From: Longimicrobium sp.
Lineage (GTDB): Bacteria > Gemmatimonadota > Gemmatimonadetes > Longimicrobiales > Longimicrobiaceae
Direction of reading: 5' to 3'
DNA length: 64,000 nucleotides
NCBI GenBank assembly: GCA_036389795.1
Contig: DASVWD010000141.1
Location: 1 to 64,000, forward strand
The notes beneath the pieces are model-generated. The model was not told the origin of the DNA. It saw nothing but the letters and a program-made list of their open reading frames with translations, and searched no databases. The position numbers and the translations under genes are program-made. Positions within the stretch are counted from its first letter, which is position 1; each line of letters starts with the position of its first letter. Shown piece after piece: positions 1 through 12,551 of the stretch.

Positions 1-1
1 C

Positions 2-85
2 CAGGGTGGAGAGCGCGTAGCGCGACGCCTGCAGCGGCGTCTGGAGAGGCTCGGCTACAAGGTGGAACTGCGGAAGGCCGCCTGA
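2..85 (+). CDS. C-terminal tail of a gene cut by the window edge
   Basis: An open frame runs from the window edge to a TGA at 83-85. It gives 27 residues, rich in arginine, ending in GYKVELRKAA. A basic tail with a 'LGYxVxL' ending is reminiscent of the C-terminus of some transposases, but the fragment is too short to assign. No start is visible. The product is unknown. Confidence 0.35.
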   Translation, partial: QGGERVARRLQRRLERLGYKVELRKAA

Positions 86-117
86 AGAGCGCGACCCCGG
101 CTCCGTAGTTTCTATTC

Positions 118-296
118 AGGAGCCGCCGCGCGGAATCGTCGAAGTGACGAAGCTTCGGGCGGCGACGAAGGATCTGCGGGCTGGGTCCGAGCGTGAGTCT
201 GGCAGACGCGCGAGTCCCCATCCGCAGATCCTTCGGGCGCACGAGCTCTCGTGCAGACGCGGCTTCGGTGTGTGCGCCCTCAGGATGACAGCGTGT
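118..296. repeat. Dispersed imperfect inverted repeat (family I, copy 1)
   Basis: This gap holds an imperfect palindrome. A left arm with GAAGGATCTGCGG is answered by a right arm with CCGCAGATCCTTCGGGCGC, and the element ends in CCTCAGGATGACAGC. The same architecture (paired RGATYCTTCG-like arms ending in a TCGGAATGACA / TCAGGATGACA tail) recurs at 33523-33726 and as a half copy at 62585-62656. Similar 'GGATCCTTC ... AGGATGACA' elements are common between genes in many environmental bacteria. No gene is seen here. Confidence 0.6.
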
Positions 297-325
297 CTAT
301 AGTTCGGATTTGTAAACATCCTCCC

Positions 326-957
326 TCACAGCACCCGCCTCCGCAGCGCGTCGAACGCCCGCGCCTCCGTGCGCGCGGCGGGGCTCGCGGGGTACTCGTC
401 GGGGAACAGGCTCCAGATCATCTCGTCGCGCGGGGCGCCCTGCGGCGCGGCCAGGCGGCGGCGCAGCGTGCCGTCGTGCGTGAACCCCAGCCGCCGCGCC
501 ACCGCCGAGCTGCGCGCGTTGTCGGGATCGCAGTGGATCTCGATGCGCGCATCACCTCGAAGCCCACCCGCACCAGCGCCCCCGCCGCCTCGGCCGCCAG
601 CCCCCTCCCCTGCTGGTCGGCGCCGATCCAGTAGCCGATCTCCAGCGCGTCGGGGCCCACCCGCCGGTGCAGCCCCGTCCCGCCCAGCACGCGCGCCTCG
701 TCCGCGGAGAAGATCCCGTAGACGTAGTCGCGGTCCCCGTCGAAGTCCGAGCGGAAGCGGCGCAGCAGCTCCGCCTTCTCCTCCACCGGGACGGGCTCGC
801 CCATCGCCCATGGCATCCAGGCGCGCAGGTGCTCCAGGCTGCCGGCGATCGCCTCGTTCAGGAGCGGCGCGTCGGCCGGGTCGTAGCAGCGCACCACCAG
901 CCGCGGCGTCTCGATGCGGTACGCCGGCCGGCCGAGGGACGTGGTCGCGTCGGGCAT
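326..957 (-). pseudogene. GNAT-family acetyltransferase (RimJ/RimL-like), frameshifted
   Basis: The ATG at 957 opens a typical RimJ-type GNAT: IETPRLVVRCYDPADAPLLN near the N-terminus, then EIGYWIGADQQGRGLAAEA, which carries the acetyl-CoA-binding QGRGLA signature. The frame is lost at about 545-555, after GFEVMRA. The expected C-terminal half (RIEIHCDPDNARSS, ARRLGFTHDG) continues in another frame to a TGA at 326-328. One missing base would restore a full protein of about 210 residues. The family acetylates N-terminal or side-chain amino groups. The frameshift may be a real mutation or a sequence error. A tandem 7-mer repeat starts about 9 nt upstream of the start codon. Confidence 0.7.
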
Positions 958-965
958 GTGGGTCT

Positions 966-1000
966 GAGTGCGAAGTGCGAAGTGCGAAGTGCGAAGTGCC
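966..1000. repeat. Tandem GTGCGAA 7-mer array
   Basis: About four and a half copies of GTGCGAA lie just upstream of the GNAT start codon. Related AGTGC-containing short tandem arrays occur at 8484-8640, 19225-19262, 34979-35092 and 42171-42264. From 1001 to 1298 no gene is seen. A TATACT hexamer at 1106-1111 could be a -10 element for the lipoprotein gene at 1299, but no good -35 accompanies it. Confidence 0.7.
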
Positions 1001-1298
1001 GGGTCGCGGCGCGTACGAATCTGCCCGTAGACCCCGGCGTCCGCCACCGCGAATGCCCGCGAGAGCCCACCACGCGGGATGCTTCCGCCCGCGCGGGCGG
1101 CGCCGTATACTGGACGACGCTTCCTGTGGTACCGCGCCCCCGGCCGCCTCGGCACCCGGGAGCGCGGCTTCGTTCGGAGCATCTCCGTTCTCCGAGGGAC
1201 CGGCGCCCCCACCGCACGCGCCGGCGGCGGTACCGGCGGACGCTCTCCTCGCGCCGCCGTGCGAACGTGCAGGCCCACCCCTCACAGGAGCTCCCGCC

Positions 1299-2858
1299 AT
1301 GAAACGCACCCCCGTCGTCCTCCTGAGCTTCGTCGCGGCGCTGCTCGTCGCTTCCGCGTGCACGGAAGACGAAGGCGGAGCGCCCGCCAAAGGGGCCGCC
1401 ATCGCGTCCGGCGACACCTTCCCCACCGACACCGCCAACCCGCCCTGCGCGCTCCCCGGCGTCAACCGGCTCTGCTCCTTCGTCCCGCACGACGTGATCG
1501 TGCGCATCCTGGCCGGCTACACCGGGTTCAACGCGCGCGACCAGCGGCACTTCGACACCTTCTCGTGGCAGAGCTTCGTGGCGCTCAACTGGCCCGCGTC
1601 GGCCGACGGCGCGCCGCTGCCGTCGTTCACCGACAGCACCGGCGCGCCGCGCGTGTGGGAGACCTACCTCGACGCGGCCGAGGTCTACGGCTCCGGGCGC
1701 CCCACGCCGTGCAACGTGGGCCCGGGCCAGAAGTTCCTGGGGCAGATGGCCAAGAACGGCGACGTGGTGGACCCCGACGGCGACTTCGATGAAGCCGTGG
1801 GCGGCCCCCTGGCCGACGTGAACGTGAACTTCGCGCTCTACGAGAAGAAGCTGAACCCCGCCGACGTCGAGTACCTGCGCACGCACCGCCTGAACACCCC
1901 CGAGGGGCAGTACGCGGCCGACACGGCCGGGAAGGCGCTCTCCTTCACGGCCGGCTACTACCAGAACGCCGACTCGGCCGCGGGCGGGCAGGTGGGCGCC
2001 ATCGAGGTCAAGGCCGCCTGGCGCGTGCTGCAGCCCGAGCGGGGCGACGACACCACGCGCTTCTACACCCGCCGCGCCGTGGTGTACGTCCCCGCGCGCA
2101 ACAGCGCCACCGGGCGCGACATGTGCCTGAACGTGCAGGTGGGGCTGGTGGGGCTGCACATCGTCCACAAGACGCGCAGCTTCTTCGGCGACTGGATCTG
2201 GACCACCTTCGAGCACGAGGACAACGCCCCCACCTGCCCCGACTCGGCCGCCCCCGGCGCGCAGTGCGGCGCCGACCGCCCGCGCTGGTCGTTCTACAAC
2301 GCCGCGTGCACCGGCTGCGCCGTCAACGACTCGCTCCACCTGGCGGCCACGCGCGACACCACCTTCCTGTGGGACTCCGTCCCGCCGTACGCGGGGCGCT
2401 ACGCCGTCCAGGGGAGGTTCGGCAACCAGATCACCCGCACCGAGCCGATCGTCCCCATGACCGACAGCGTGAATACCCTGTGGGTGGGGCGGATGGGCGC
2501 CACCGTCTGGCGCCACTACCGGCTGATCGGCACGCAGTGGATGTCGGGCGACCCCCGGTCGAAGCTGGAGCCGGTGCCGCTGGTGCTGCGCAACACGGCG
2601 CTGGAGAGCTACATCCCCCAGGGCTCCTCGTGCCTGGGGTGCCACCAGTACGCGTACACGCTCCCCGACACGGTGCGGAAGGACTCCGTCTTCGCCGACT
2701 TCAGCTTCCTGCTGCGGATGGCCAAGCCGCGGCCGGCGTCGATGCTGCCGCTGTTCTCGCTGGAGCGCGGCGTGCCGAACCGCGACCAGCGGCGCCCCAC
2801 CACCGTCATCCAGCCGATCCCCGGGCACCACCTGCCCGACTCGGCCCGGCAGCGGTGA
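1299..2858 (+). CDS. Lipoprotein with a single c-type heme motif
   Basis: The 519-residue product starts at the ATG at 1299 with an AGGAG ribosome site about 10 nt upstream. A lipoprotein signal peptide ends in the lipobox LVASAC (Cys about residue 22), so it is probably an exported lipoprotein. A conserved-looking block, RHFDTFSWQSFVALNWP, follows. Near the C-terminus SSCLGCHQYA contains one CxxCH, the attachment site for a covalent c-type heme. Several extra Cys pairs (CTGCAV) lie in the middle. I recognise no named family; a periplasmic monoheme cytochrome-like role is an inference from the motif. It stands alone, and a GC hairpin follows at 2905-2933. Confidence 0.8.
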   Translation: MKRTPVVLLSFVAALLVASACTEDEGGAPAKGAAIASGDTFPTDTANPPCALPGVNRLCSFVPHDVIVRILAGYTGFNARDQRHFDTFSWQSFVALNWPASADGAPLPSFTDSTGAPRVWETYLDAAEVYGSGRPTPCNVGPGQKFLGQMAKNGDVVDPDGDFDEAVGGPLADVNVNFALYEKKLNPADVEYLRTHRLNTPEGQYAADTAGKALSFTAGYYQNADSAAGGQVGAIEVKAAWRVLQPERGDDTTRFYTRRAVVYVPARNSATGRDMCLNVQVGLVGLHIVHKTRSFFGDWIWTTFEHEDNAPTCPDSAAPGAQCGADRPRWSFYNAACTGCAVNDSLHLAATRDTTFLWDSVPPYAGRYAVQGRFGNQITRTEPIVPMTDSVNTLWVGRMGATVWRHYRLIGTQWMSGDPRSKLEPVPLVLRNTALESYIPQGSSCLGCHQYAYTLPDTVRKDSVFADFSFLLRMAKPRPASMLPLFSLERGVPNRDQRRPTTVIQPIPGHHLPDSARQR

Positions 2859-2904
2859 CGCGGCAGGATCGAAGCACCCGCTCCCCGGCCCCGGACGCGC
2901 GGCG

Positions 2905-2933
2905 CTCCCTCCCGCCGCGCGGCGGGGGGAGGG
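2905..2933 (+). terminator. GC-rich hairpin after the heme-motif lipoprotein
   Basis: The arms CCCTCCCGCC and GGCGGGGGGAGGG form a strong stem about 50 nt after the stop at 2858. There is no T-run. It is either an intrinsic-terminator-like stem or a member of the CCCTC-hairpin family seen throughout the window. Confidence 0.4.
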
Positions 2934-3012
2934 CCGGGGAGAGGGGGTGCCCGCGGCCGCGCCGGAGCCCGTCACGACGGATCCCGATCCACCCTTCACC
3001 CCGAGAGACCGC

Positions 3013-3645
3013 ATGGAGCACGAGTTCGAGACCGACGCATGGCCGGTGGTGCGCGCCCGCTGGTTCACCGACGTGCGGGAGAAGCGCAAGGTGCGCCTCG
3101 TCGTCATCCACGACATGGAGGCGCCCGAGAAGGGGAGCACCGCCGAGAACGTCGCCCGCTACTTCCAGGACCCGCGCGACGCCAAGGGGAGGCCCGTCAA
3201 GGCGTCCGCGCACCTGTGCATCGACAACGACAGCATCGTGCAGTGCGTGCTGGACAACGACGTGGCCTTCGCCGCGCCGGGCGCCAACCACGACGGCATC
3301 CAGCTCGAGCTGGCCGGCTTCGCCCGGCAGAAGCGCCACGAGTGGCTGGACCCCTACGGCATCCTGATGCTCGACAAGGCGGCCGACGCCACGGCCCAGT
3401 ACTGCCTCAAGTACAACATCCCGGTGCGCCAGCTCACCAACGACGAGCTGAAGGACGGCGTCAGCAAGGGGATCGTGGGCCACCGGCAGGTGTCGCAGGT
3501 CTTCAAGAAGTCCGACCACATGGACCCGGGCCCCGACTTCCCGTGGGACCACTTCCTGGCGCGCACGCAGAAGTTCTTCGCCGAGCGCTCCAAGCGCTTC
3601 CAGGACCTGCAGCGCCCCAGCCCCGTCCCGCCGCCGAGCGGGTGA
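3013..3645 (+). CDS. N-acetylmuramoyl-L-alanine amidase (Amidase_2-type)
   Basis: The product of about 210 residues has the Amidase_2 / PGRP pattern: a first strand ending in VVIHDME, in which the His is the usual first zinc ligand, then SAHLCIDNDSIVQCV, and later GIVGHRQVSQ followed by HMDPGPDFPW, the typical H...DPGP zinc/catalytic region. Such enzymes cleave the bond between muramic acid and the stem peptide of peptidoglycan. I chose ATG 3013; a GTG at 2947 is in frame, but its extra residues look non-coding. No clear signal peptide is seen, so the site of action is open: cytoplasmic recycling, or export by another route. Confidence 0.8.
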   Translation: MEHEFETDAWPVVRARWFTDVREKRKVRLVVIHDMEAPEKGSTAENVARYFQDPRDAKGRPVKASAHLCIDNDSIVQCVLDNDVAFAAPGANHDGIQLELAGFARQKRHEWLDPYGILMLDKAADATAQYCLKYNIPVRQLTNDELKDGVSKGIVGHRQVSQVFKKSDHMDPGPDFPWDHFLARTQKFFAERSKRFQDLQRPSPVPPPSG

Positions 3646-3673
3646 TCGACGCGGAGCCGCGGACCGGAACCGC

Positions 3674-3829
3674 TTGAACTGCTCGTTCGGGCGTGTCCCC
3701 CTGAAGGGGGCCGGGCTGCGCGCGCGGTAGGGCAGCAAACCACGCTGCCCAACCGCGCCGGGCCGCCGCCGCCACACAACCCCCGTGGCGGCGCCGTCCC
3801 GGCCCTCCGGGCGCGCATCCCTCACGCAA
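3674..3829 (-). repeat. Element A, copy 1 (157-bp structured dispersed repeat)
   Basis: This element is shared with 16501-16662, 37850-38008 and 43093-43249. Read on the minus strand it begins TTGCGTGAGGGATGCGCGCC. It contains a CGCCGCCAC/GTGGCGGCG hairpin, then a GGGCAGC/GCTGCCC hairpin, then a CCCCC/GGGGG hairpin, and ends near GCAGTTCAA. It sits between the convergent amidase and prfC genes. The second hairpin differs in sequence between copies but keeps its pairing. Confidence 0.85.
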
Positions 3830-3830
3830 C

Positions 3831-3931
3831 GGCAGGGGACAGGGAACACAGGGGACGGGGGACACCCGGCATCACCGCCCGTCCCCGCACCGATCCCCCT
3901 GAAGTACCCTCTCCCGAAGTTGGGAGAGGGT
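3831..3931. repeat. CAGGGGACAGGG tandem repeat and CCCTCTCCC hairpin
   Basis: A short tandem array built from ACAGGGGACAGGG-like units (3831-3871; also at 19144-19171 and 43252-43283) directly follows element A. An ACCCTCTCCC/GGGAGAGGGT hairpin follows at 3906-3931. The same order (A, tandem array, hairpin) recurs at 43093-43370. Confidence 0.7.
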
Positions 3932-3996
3932 GGCGACGCGGTAGCGGCGCCAGGGAGAGGGCCCGTCGGGACCCGTGCTCCACGGCGAGACGTGAA

Positions 3997-4031
3997 AACG
4001 CGGAGTGTCCCACGCCGGGACACTCCGCGTT
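3997..4031 (-). terminator. Perfect 15-bp hairpin, likely prfC terminator
   Basis: AACGCGGAGTGTCCC and its exact complement are separated by a 5-nt loop. Read on the minus strand the stem runs into GTTTTC, which fits rho-independent termination of prfC. It lies about 150 nt past the prfC stop. Confidence 0.6.
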
Positions 4032-4178
4032 CTCTCATCTGTTTCCCCGCCTCCCGAGAAATCCGTTGCAACGGATTCAGTTACACGCCACACCCGTCAC
4101 GCCGTGACGGAGGGAGCGGCGCTTGCCGCGGCACCGGGCGTGAACCCGACCCAGCCCCGGCTCGCCGGCCCGGCCGCG

Positions 4179-5768
<1,590 letters not shown>

Positions 5769-5879
5769 TTTTCGCTTCGCGGCTGGTTCAGGACCGGGAA
5801 ATCTAACCACAAACACCGCATCGCTCAACGGACGCGGCGCTTCCGCCGCGCCCCGGAACCCGCAACCAGGGAGGGACCC

Positions 5880-6290
5880 ATGAACCGCTTCGTCCGCGCC
5901 GCGACTCCCGCGCTGTTCGTGCTGGCGCTGGTGCTCCCCGCGTGCTCCGGCGGAGGCGGGGGCGGGGGCGGCGGCGGCATCACCCCGCCCCCGCCGCCTC
6001 CGCCCCCGCCGCCGGGGAACTCGGTCACCGTGCACCTCACGGCGGGCCTGCGCTTCTCGCCCGCCACCGTCAACATCGCGCCGGGCACCACCGTGCGCTG
6101 GATCAACGACGCGGCCCTCGGGCACACCGTAACCCCCGACAACGCCGCGCAGCCGGGGGCGTGGACCAGCCAGGCCCTGACCACCCAGAACCAGGTGTTC
6201 GACCACACCTTCAACACGCCCGGCACCTACAACTACCACTGCGAGCCGCACCGGCTCGACGGCATGACGGGCGTCGTCGTCGTGCAGTAG
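5880..6290 (+). CDS. Cupredoxin (plastocyanin-like) lipoprotein
   Basis: The product has 136 residues. A lipoprotein signal ends in LVLPAC, then a low-complexity Gly-tract and Pro-tract linker (about residues 24-45) leads to a single cupredoxin domain. Type-1 copper ligands are visible: the His in ALGHTV, and the cluster YNYHCEPHRLDGM, which supplies Cys, His and Met. The ATG at 5880 has AGGGA just upstream. It is probably an outer-surface electron carrier; the partner is unknown. An IS630-type element starts 20 nt after the stop. Confidence 0.88.
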   Translation: MNRFVRAATPALFVLALVLPACSGGGGGGGGGGITPPPPPPPPPPGNSVTVHLTAGLRFSPATVNIAPGTTVRWINDAALGHTVTPDNAAQPGAWTSQALTTQNQVFDHTFNTPGTYNYHCEPHRLDGMTGVVVVQ

Positions 6291-6309
6291 GGGGAGTCGA
6301 AGGCGGCTG

Positions 6310-7474
6310 ATGCTGATTGACAATCTAAGTCGGTAACACGAGTTTGCGAGGCAAACTGAACAAAGGAGACAGTTTGCCGAAGCGACGCACTCTCGTGTTG
6401 AGCCCGCAGGAGCGAGACGAGCTGATCCGGAGTCGGGATCGGGAGCCACGTGCCTACCTGCGAGAGCAAGCTGCGGCACTGCTGAAAATCGCCGATGGCC
6501 AGACTCCGCACGCGGTTGCCCGCACGGGGTTGCTGCGATGTCGGGATCCCGACACAGTTTACGGCTGGCTCGACTACTATGACGAGTACCGTAAACTGCG
6601 CGTGAGGCCACCCTGCCGTCGGCGTTTTTCCCCCTGACGACGCCGCGCGCGAGGCGTTGCTGGAGCGGCTCCACCAGCCGCCGGAGTGTTGGTCGGCGCC
6701 CGTTGTGCCAGCGCTGCCTCCTCGCTGGAGCCTGGCCTTGATTCGCCAACTCTGCCCCGAGTTGAGCGAGATCACGACAGACTCCGGGTCCTGCGGCGAA
6801 TGCAGCGCTGGCGCATCGCCTGGAAGGTAGGACGGCTGCACCTGGTCAGCCCCGATCCGGAGTACGCGTCGAAGCTCGCGGCGATTGCAGCCGCACGGGC
6901 TCGGGCCGCCGCCGATCCTCAGCGGGTGAAGGTCGTCTATGTTGACGAGACGACCTTCTACCGTCGTCCGGAGCGGGGCTGCAACTGGTATGGACGCGGC
7001 GGTGGCGGAACCGCTCAGCCGACGGTGCAGCAGGCGCCCGGCTCGAATACGAAGCGGCGCATCATCGGAGCGCTCGACATCACCGACGGGCAGGTCTGCT
7101 CGATGACCCGGAGTGTGATCGGGGTGCGGGCACTCGTCTCGTTTCTCCATCAGCTGCGCAGGCACTACGGGCCGGACGTGGAGATCGTCGTGATCTGGGA
7201 CAACTGGCCGAACCACTACCATCGAGACGTGCTGCTGGCAGCCGCCGAGGCGAGGATCACGCTCCTGAACACCCCAACGTACGCGCCGTGGACCAACCCG
7301 ATCGAGAAGCTCTGGGACAAGCTCAAGGACGAAGTGCTTCGACTGCATCGGTTCTCCGACGCTTGGGCCACGCTGCGCGGCCGGGTAGACCAGTTTCTGG
7401 CGGAACTGCAGAGACCCAATGCCGGGTTGCTGCGGCACGTTGGCTTATTACCGGGTTAGTTTTTCAATCGGCAT
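6310..7474 (+). mobile_element. IS630-type insertion sequence, inactivated
   Basis: The element is about 1.17 kb. Its imperfect terminal inverted repeats at 6310-6336 and 7448-7474 match at 22 of 27 positions by eye. The core GATTGA....CTAA..CGGTAA is shared, and the right repeat overlaps the end of the transposase frame. It inserted directly behind the cupredoxin gene and abuts a dispersed repeat on its right side. I could not identify a clear TA target duplication. Confidence 0.75.
6344..7459 (+). pseudogene. IS630-family transposase, two frameshifts
   Basis: The N-terminal helix-turn-helix part (PKRRTLVLSPQERDELIR) is open to a TGA at 6635-6637. The middle portion (GVFPPDDAAREALLERLHQP) is in another frame, roughly 6606-6760. 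The catalytic part is then back in the first frame, with the DDE signature residues VVYVDETTF, IWDNWPNHYH and YAPWTNPIEKLW. The C-terminus ends inside the right inverted repeat. Two separate shifts argue against one programmed frameshift, so the gene is probably dead. Confidence 0.8.
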
Positions 7475-7475
7475 A

Positions 7476-7526
7476 AGCCGCGGCAACAACGGCAGAAAGC
7501 CTCGCAAAACCCCGCGAGGCTTCAAC
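7476..7526 (-). repeat. Dispersed repeat family G, copy 1
   Basis: Read on the minus strand it contains GTTGAAGCCTCGCGGGG, the matching GCGAGGC arm, then GCCGTTGTTGCCGCGG. Related copies occur at about 46517-46570 and 62698-62757. Confidence 0.6.
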
Positions 7527-7583
7527 CGCTCGACCCCTTCGCTCCTCGCCCGCCGCTTCGTCGCGCGGAGCGCCGGAGTGCTT

Positions 7584-7608
7584 CCCTCTCCCGGAGTTCG
7601 GGAGAGGG
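7584..7608. repeat. CCCTCTCCCG/CGGGAGAGGG hairpin
   Basis: A perfect 10-bp inverted repeat with a short loop. It belongs to the same hairpin family as 3906-3931, 16460-16486, 37645-37683 and 43346-43370. The rest of the gap from 7527 to 7840 shows no gene. Confidence 0.65.
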
Positions 7609-7840
7609 AGCGCGGCGCTGGTCGTGAGGGTCCGTGTGAGCATCTCCTTCCAGCAGTACCTCTAACCCGTTGCGCACATTCCGCGTATCTTGTCCTGCCG
7701 ACAGGCGCGATCCACCCGCCGCGGGCGCCGGGAGAAGTCTGCCCCAACGCTCCGGGCGGAGGCGCTGTAAGCCGTGGTCGCTCGTTCGGCGCGGCGCGGG
7801 CCGCGGCCGGGAAACGGACTCTCCACTCGGAAGGACGCCC

Positions 7841-8482
7841 ATGCTTCGCAAGACGCTCGTCCCCGGCGCGCTCGCCGCGGCCCTTGCCCTCGCCGCCGCG
7901 GCGTGCGACCAGTCGGCCACCGCCCCCGACGAGGGCCTGTCCCCCGCCGAGGCACAGGCGCTGGCCGCCGAGATCGGCGCGCAGGACGCCGCCATGCTGG
8001 GCAGCTTCGGCACCCCGTCGTTCAGCCTCTCGCCCGAGGAGGCCGGCGGCGCGCTGGCGGCCGCCATCACCACCACCACCACCTTCACGCGCACCCGCGC
8101 CTGCCCGCTGGGCGGCAGCGTGACGCTGGCGGGCACCATCACCGACACGCGCGACCGCGAGACGCGCAGCGGCAGCCACACCTTCAACGCCACGCGCACC
8201 GAGAACGCCTGCGTGTTCCAGGGCCGCCGCGACGGCGTCACCATCACCGTCAACGGCAACCCCAACACGGCCATCACGGCCAGCCACAGCGTCACCAACG
8301 GCGTGCGGGGCGTGGGGACGGCGACCAAGAAGGGGAGCTTCGCCTGGTCGCGGAGCACCGGCCAGTCGGGCACCTGCGCCATCGACCTCGTCTCCACCTG
8401 GGACCCGGCCACGCACACCTACACGCTCAAGGGCACCTTCTGCAACCAGACGGTCGACGTGACGCGGACGTGGACGGATTGA
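7841..8482 (+). CDS. Secreted lipoprotein of unknown function
   Basis: The 213-residue product has a lipoprotein signal ending in LAAAAC (Cys about residue 23), then DQSATAPDEGLSPAEAQALA. The remainder is rich in Thr, Ser and Asn with alternating beta-like patterns (TRTRACPLGGSVTLAGTI) and four further Cys residues that could form disulfides. I recognise no family. Presumably it is an envelope lipoprotein with a beta-rich domain. It converges on sbcC, with a hairpin between them. Confidence 0.8.
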   Translation: MLRKTLVPGALAAALALAAAACDQSATAPDEGLSPAEAQALAAEIGAQDAAMLGSFGTPSFSLSPEEAGGALAAAITTTTTFTRTRACPLGGSVTLAGTITDTRDRETRSGSHTFNATRTENACVFQGRRDGVTITVNGNPNTAITASHSVTNGVRGVGTATKKGSFAWSRSTGQSGTCAIDLVSTWDPATHTYTLKGTFCNQTVDVTRTWTD

Positions 8483-8483
8483 T

Positions 8484-8640
8484 AAGTGCCCAGTGCCCAG
8501 TCCCAAGTGCCCAGTAGCTCGGCGCGGAGACCAGGCGAGAGCAGCGGCCCCGGGAGTTGATCCCGGGGCCGCTGTGCGTTCCGATCCACAGCTGCGTTTT
8601 CGCAGTTCCTGGGCACTGGGCACCAGGCACTGGGCACCTG
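8484..8640. repeat. AAGTGCCCAG tandem arrays as a large inverted repeat
   Basis: The left arm 8484-8517 (AAGTGCCCAGTGCCCAG and a further copy) pairs with the right arm 8605-8640 (CCTGGGCACTGGGCAC...). The pair encloses a perfect hairpin at 8543-8573. A second copy of this 7-mer family is at 42171-42264. Confidence 0.75.
8543..8573. terminator. 13-bp perfect hairpin between convergent genes
   Basis: AGCGGCCCCGGGA and its exact complement are separated by GTTGA. It lies between the convergent lipoprotein and sbcC genes and may stop transcription from both sides. It lacks a strong T-run. Confidence 0.5.
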
Positions 8641-8644
8641 CCGT

Positions 8645-11088
<2,444 letters not shown>

Positions 11089-11089
<1 letters not shown>

Positions 11090-12249
11090 CAGCCCACCCC
11101 CTCGGCGGTGCGGTCGATGTACTCCACCCCCAGCGTCACCAGCCGCTCGCGGTCGATCTCCTTGACCGTCGGCTTCCAGTGGTGGCGCAGGTAGCCTTCC
11201 ACCTGCTCGCGCAGCGTCTGCCGGCGCACGGGGGCGCCCGAGCCCACGCGGCGGCGCACCTCGGGCGGGCGGGCGTCCAGGTGGAAGTGCAGCGCCTCGG
11301 CCTTCCACTCGCGGATGCGCTTGTGGTTCAGCTCGCGCACCACCGAGCGGGGGACGTCGTAGACCACCAGCCGCACCATCTTCCCGCGCACCCCGTCCTC
11401 GATCGACTCCACCCGCGCGCCGATCGCCTCGTCGACCTCGGCGGGGGAGAGCCCGGCGGCCTCCACCTTGGGGAGGTCGACGATCTCGCGGGTGGGGACG
11501 GGGTGGAAGTCGGCCGCGCGCGCCTCGGTGTCGTAGAGGAGGAAGCCCTTGGGGCCCTTCTCGAACCAGATGTTGGCCGAGGTGCGCTCCAGCCCGCCCG
11601 GGTACCACATGTTGGGCGCCAGGTCGGTGGCCACGTGGTAGTGCCCGAGCGCCACGTAGTCCCACCGCTCGGGCCCGATAGCGGTGTTCTCCACCTCGGC
11701 CCCGCCGAACTCGGTGGTGATGCGGAGCTTCTCGTCGGCCTCGGCGCCGCGCACGGTGCCGTGCAGCATCAGCAGGTTGTGCTTCGCCGCCGGGTCGGGG
11801 TCCATCCGCGTCTCGTGCTCGACGGCCAGGGTGCAGTGGGGGATGCAGAGCACGCTGGCCGCGAGCTTCGGCAGCTTCACCGGGCGGCAGTCCTCGTAGA
11901 TCACGTGGACGCCGTCGATCTCGCGGAAGAGGGCGAGGATGTTCCCGGTGTCGGCCGAGCGCGGGGAGTCGTGGTTGCCGGCGATCATCACCACGGGGAC
12001 GCCCGGCAGCCGCTCGGTGAGCACGCAGAACTGGCGGAAGGCCTCGGCGATTGCCGTGTTGGAGGGGCGCACGGTGTGGAAGACGTCGCCGGCCACCAGC
12101 ACCACGTCGGGCCTAAGGTCGGCGACCTGGGCCACGGCGTGCCGGAAGGCGTCGGCGACGTCGGCCTCGCGCACGTTGACGCCGCGCGGTGTGGCGCGGT
12201 GGTAGGCGCGGTAGCCCAGGTGCAGGTCGGCCAGATGGGCGATTCTCAC
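11089..12249 (-). CDS. sbcD: Exonuclease SbcD/Mre11
   Basis: The 386-residue calcineurin-like phosphoesterase has the metal-binding motifs in order: DLHLG (residues 8-12), VLVAGDVFH, IAGNHDSP, LMLHGTV and VALGHYHV. This is the nuclease subunit that works with SbcC to trim double-strand break ends and hairpins. It is first in the operon, and its TGA overlaps the sbcC ATG. The gap between it and the small gene at 12336 holds nothing recognisable. Confidence 0.95.
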
Positions 12250-12335
12250 GGACGGATCAGACGAGACTGCTGCAAGACGAAGTGAGGGCGAGGGGCCTGC
12301 TTTAGTACACGGAACGCGAGACGATGTGCGATGAA

Positions 12336-12551
12336 CTATGAGGGACGCTGGTGAGGCTGTCTCATGCGCTCGTACGCCTCGATCTCTTCCACCACCTGTT
12401 GCCGGAAGGACTCCATCGGCTGCATCGCGCGCTCCAGTTCTTCACCCTCGATCCCCATCTCCAGAAGCCGCGTGCGCTGTGCGGACATCGCGACGGAATC
12501 TCTCTGGAGGTACTGGAGCGCTCGCTCGTACTCCTGATCGGTCCGGATCAT
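12336..12551 (-). CDS. Small protein resembling the N-terminal helix region of HigA-like antitoxins
   Basis: The 71-residue charged, helical product starts MIRTDQEYERALQYLQ and contains MESFRQQVVEEIEAYERMRQ. Many HigA/XRE antitoxins start with MI(R/K)(N/T)E.(Q/E)Y and have a similar LR..L..L..EI.EYE.LR segment before the HTH. Here the HTH is missing and no toxin gene is adjacent. The function is unknown; the antitoxin relation is inferred by eye. I chose the ATG at 12551; an upstream in-frame extension looks non-coding. Confidence 0.55.
   Translation of the reverse strand: MIRTDQEYERALQYLQRDSVAMSAQRTRLLEMGIEGEELERAMQPMESFRQQVVEEIEAYERMRQPHQRPS

Noticed and set aside
326-957. Programmed frameshift in the GNAT gene
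   Set aside because: No slippery heptamer or downstream structure is evident at about 545-555, and the family does not use recoding.
6344-7459. Programmed frameshifting of the IS630 transposase
   Set aside because: Some IS630 elements use one shift, but here two shifts in different places are needed, with no A-rich slippery run.
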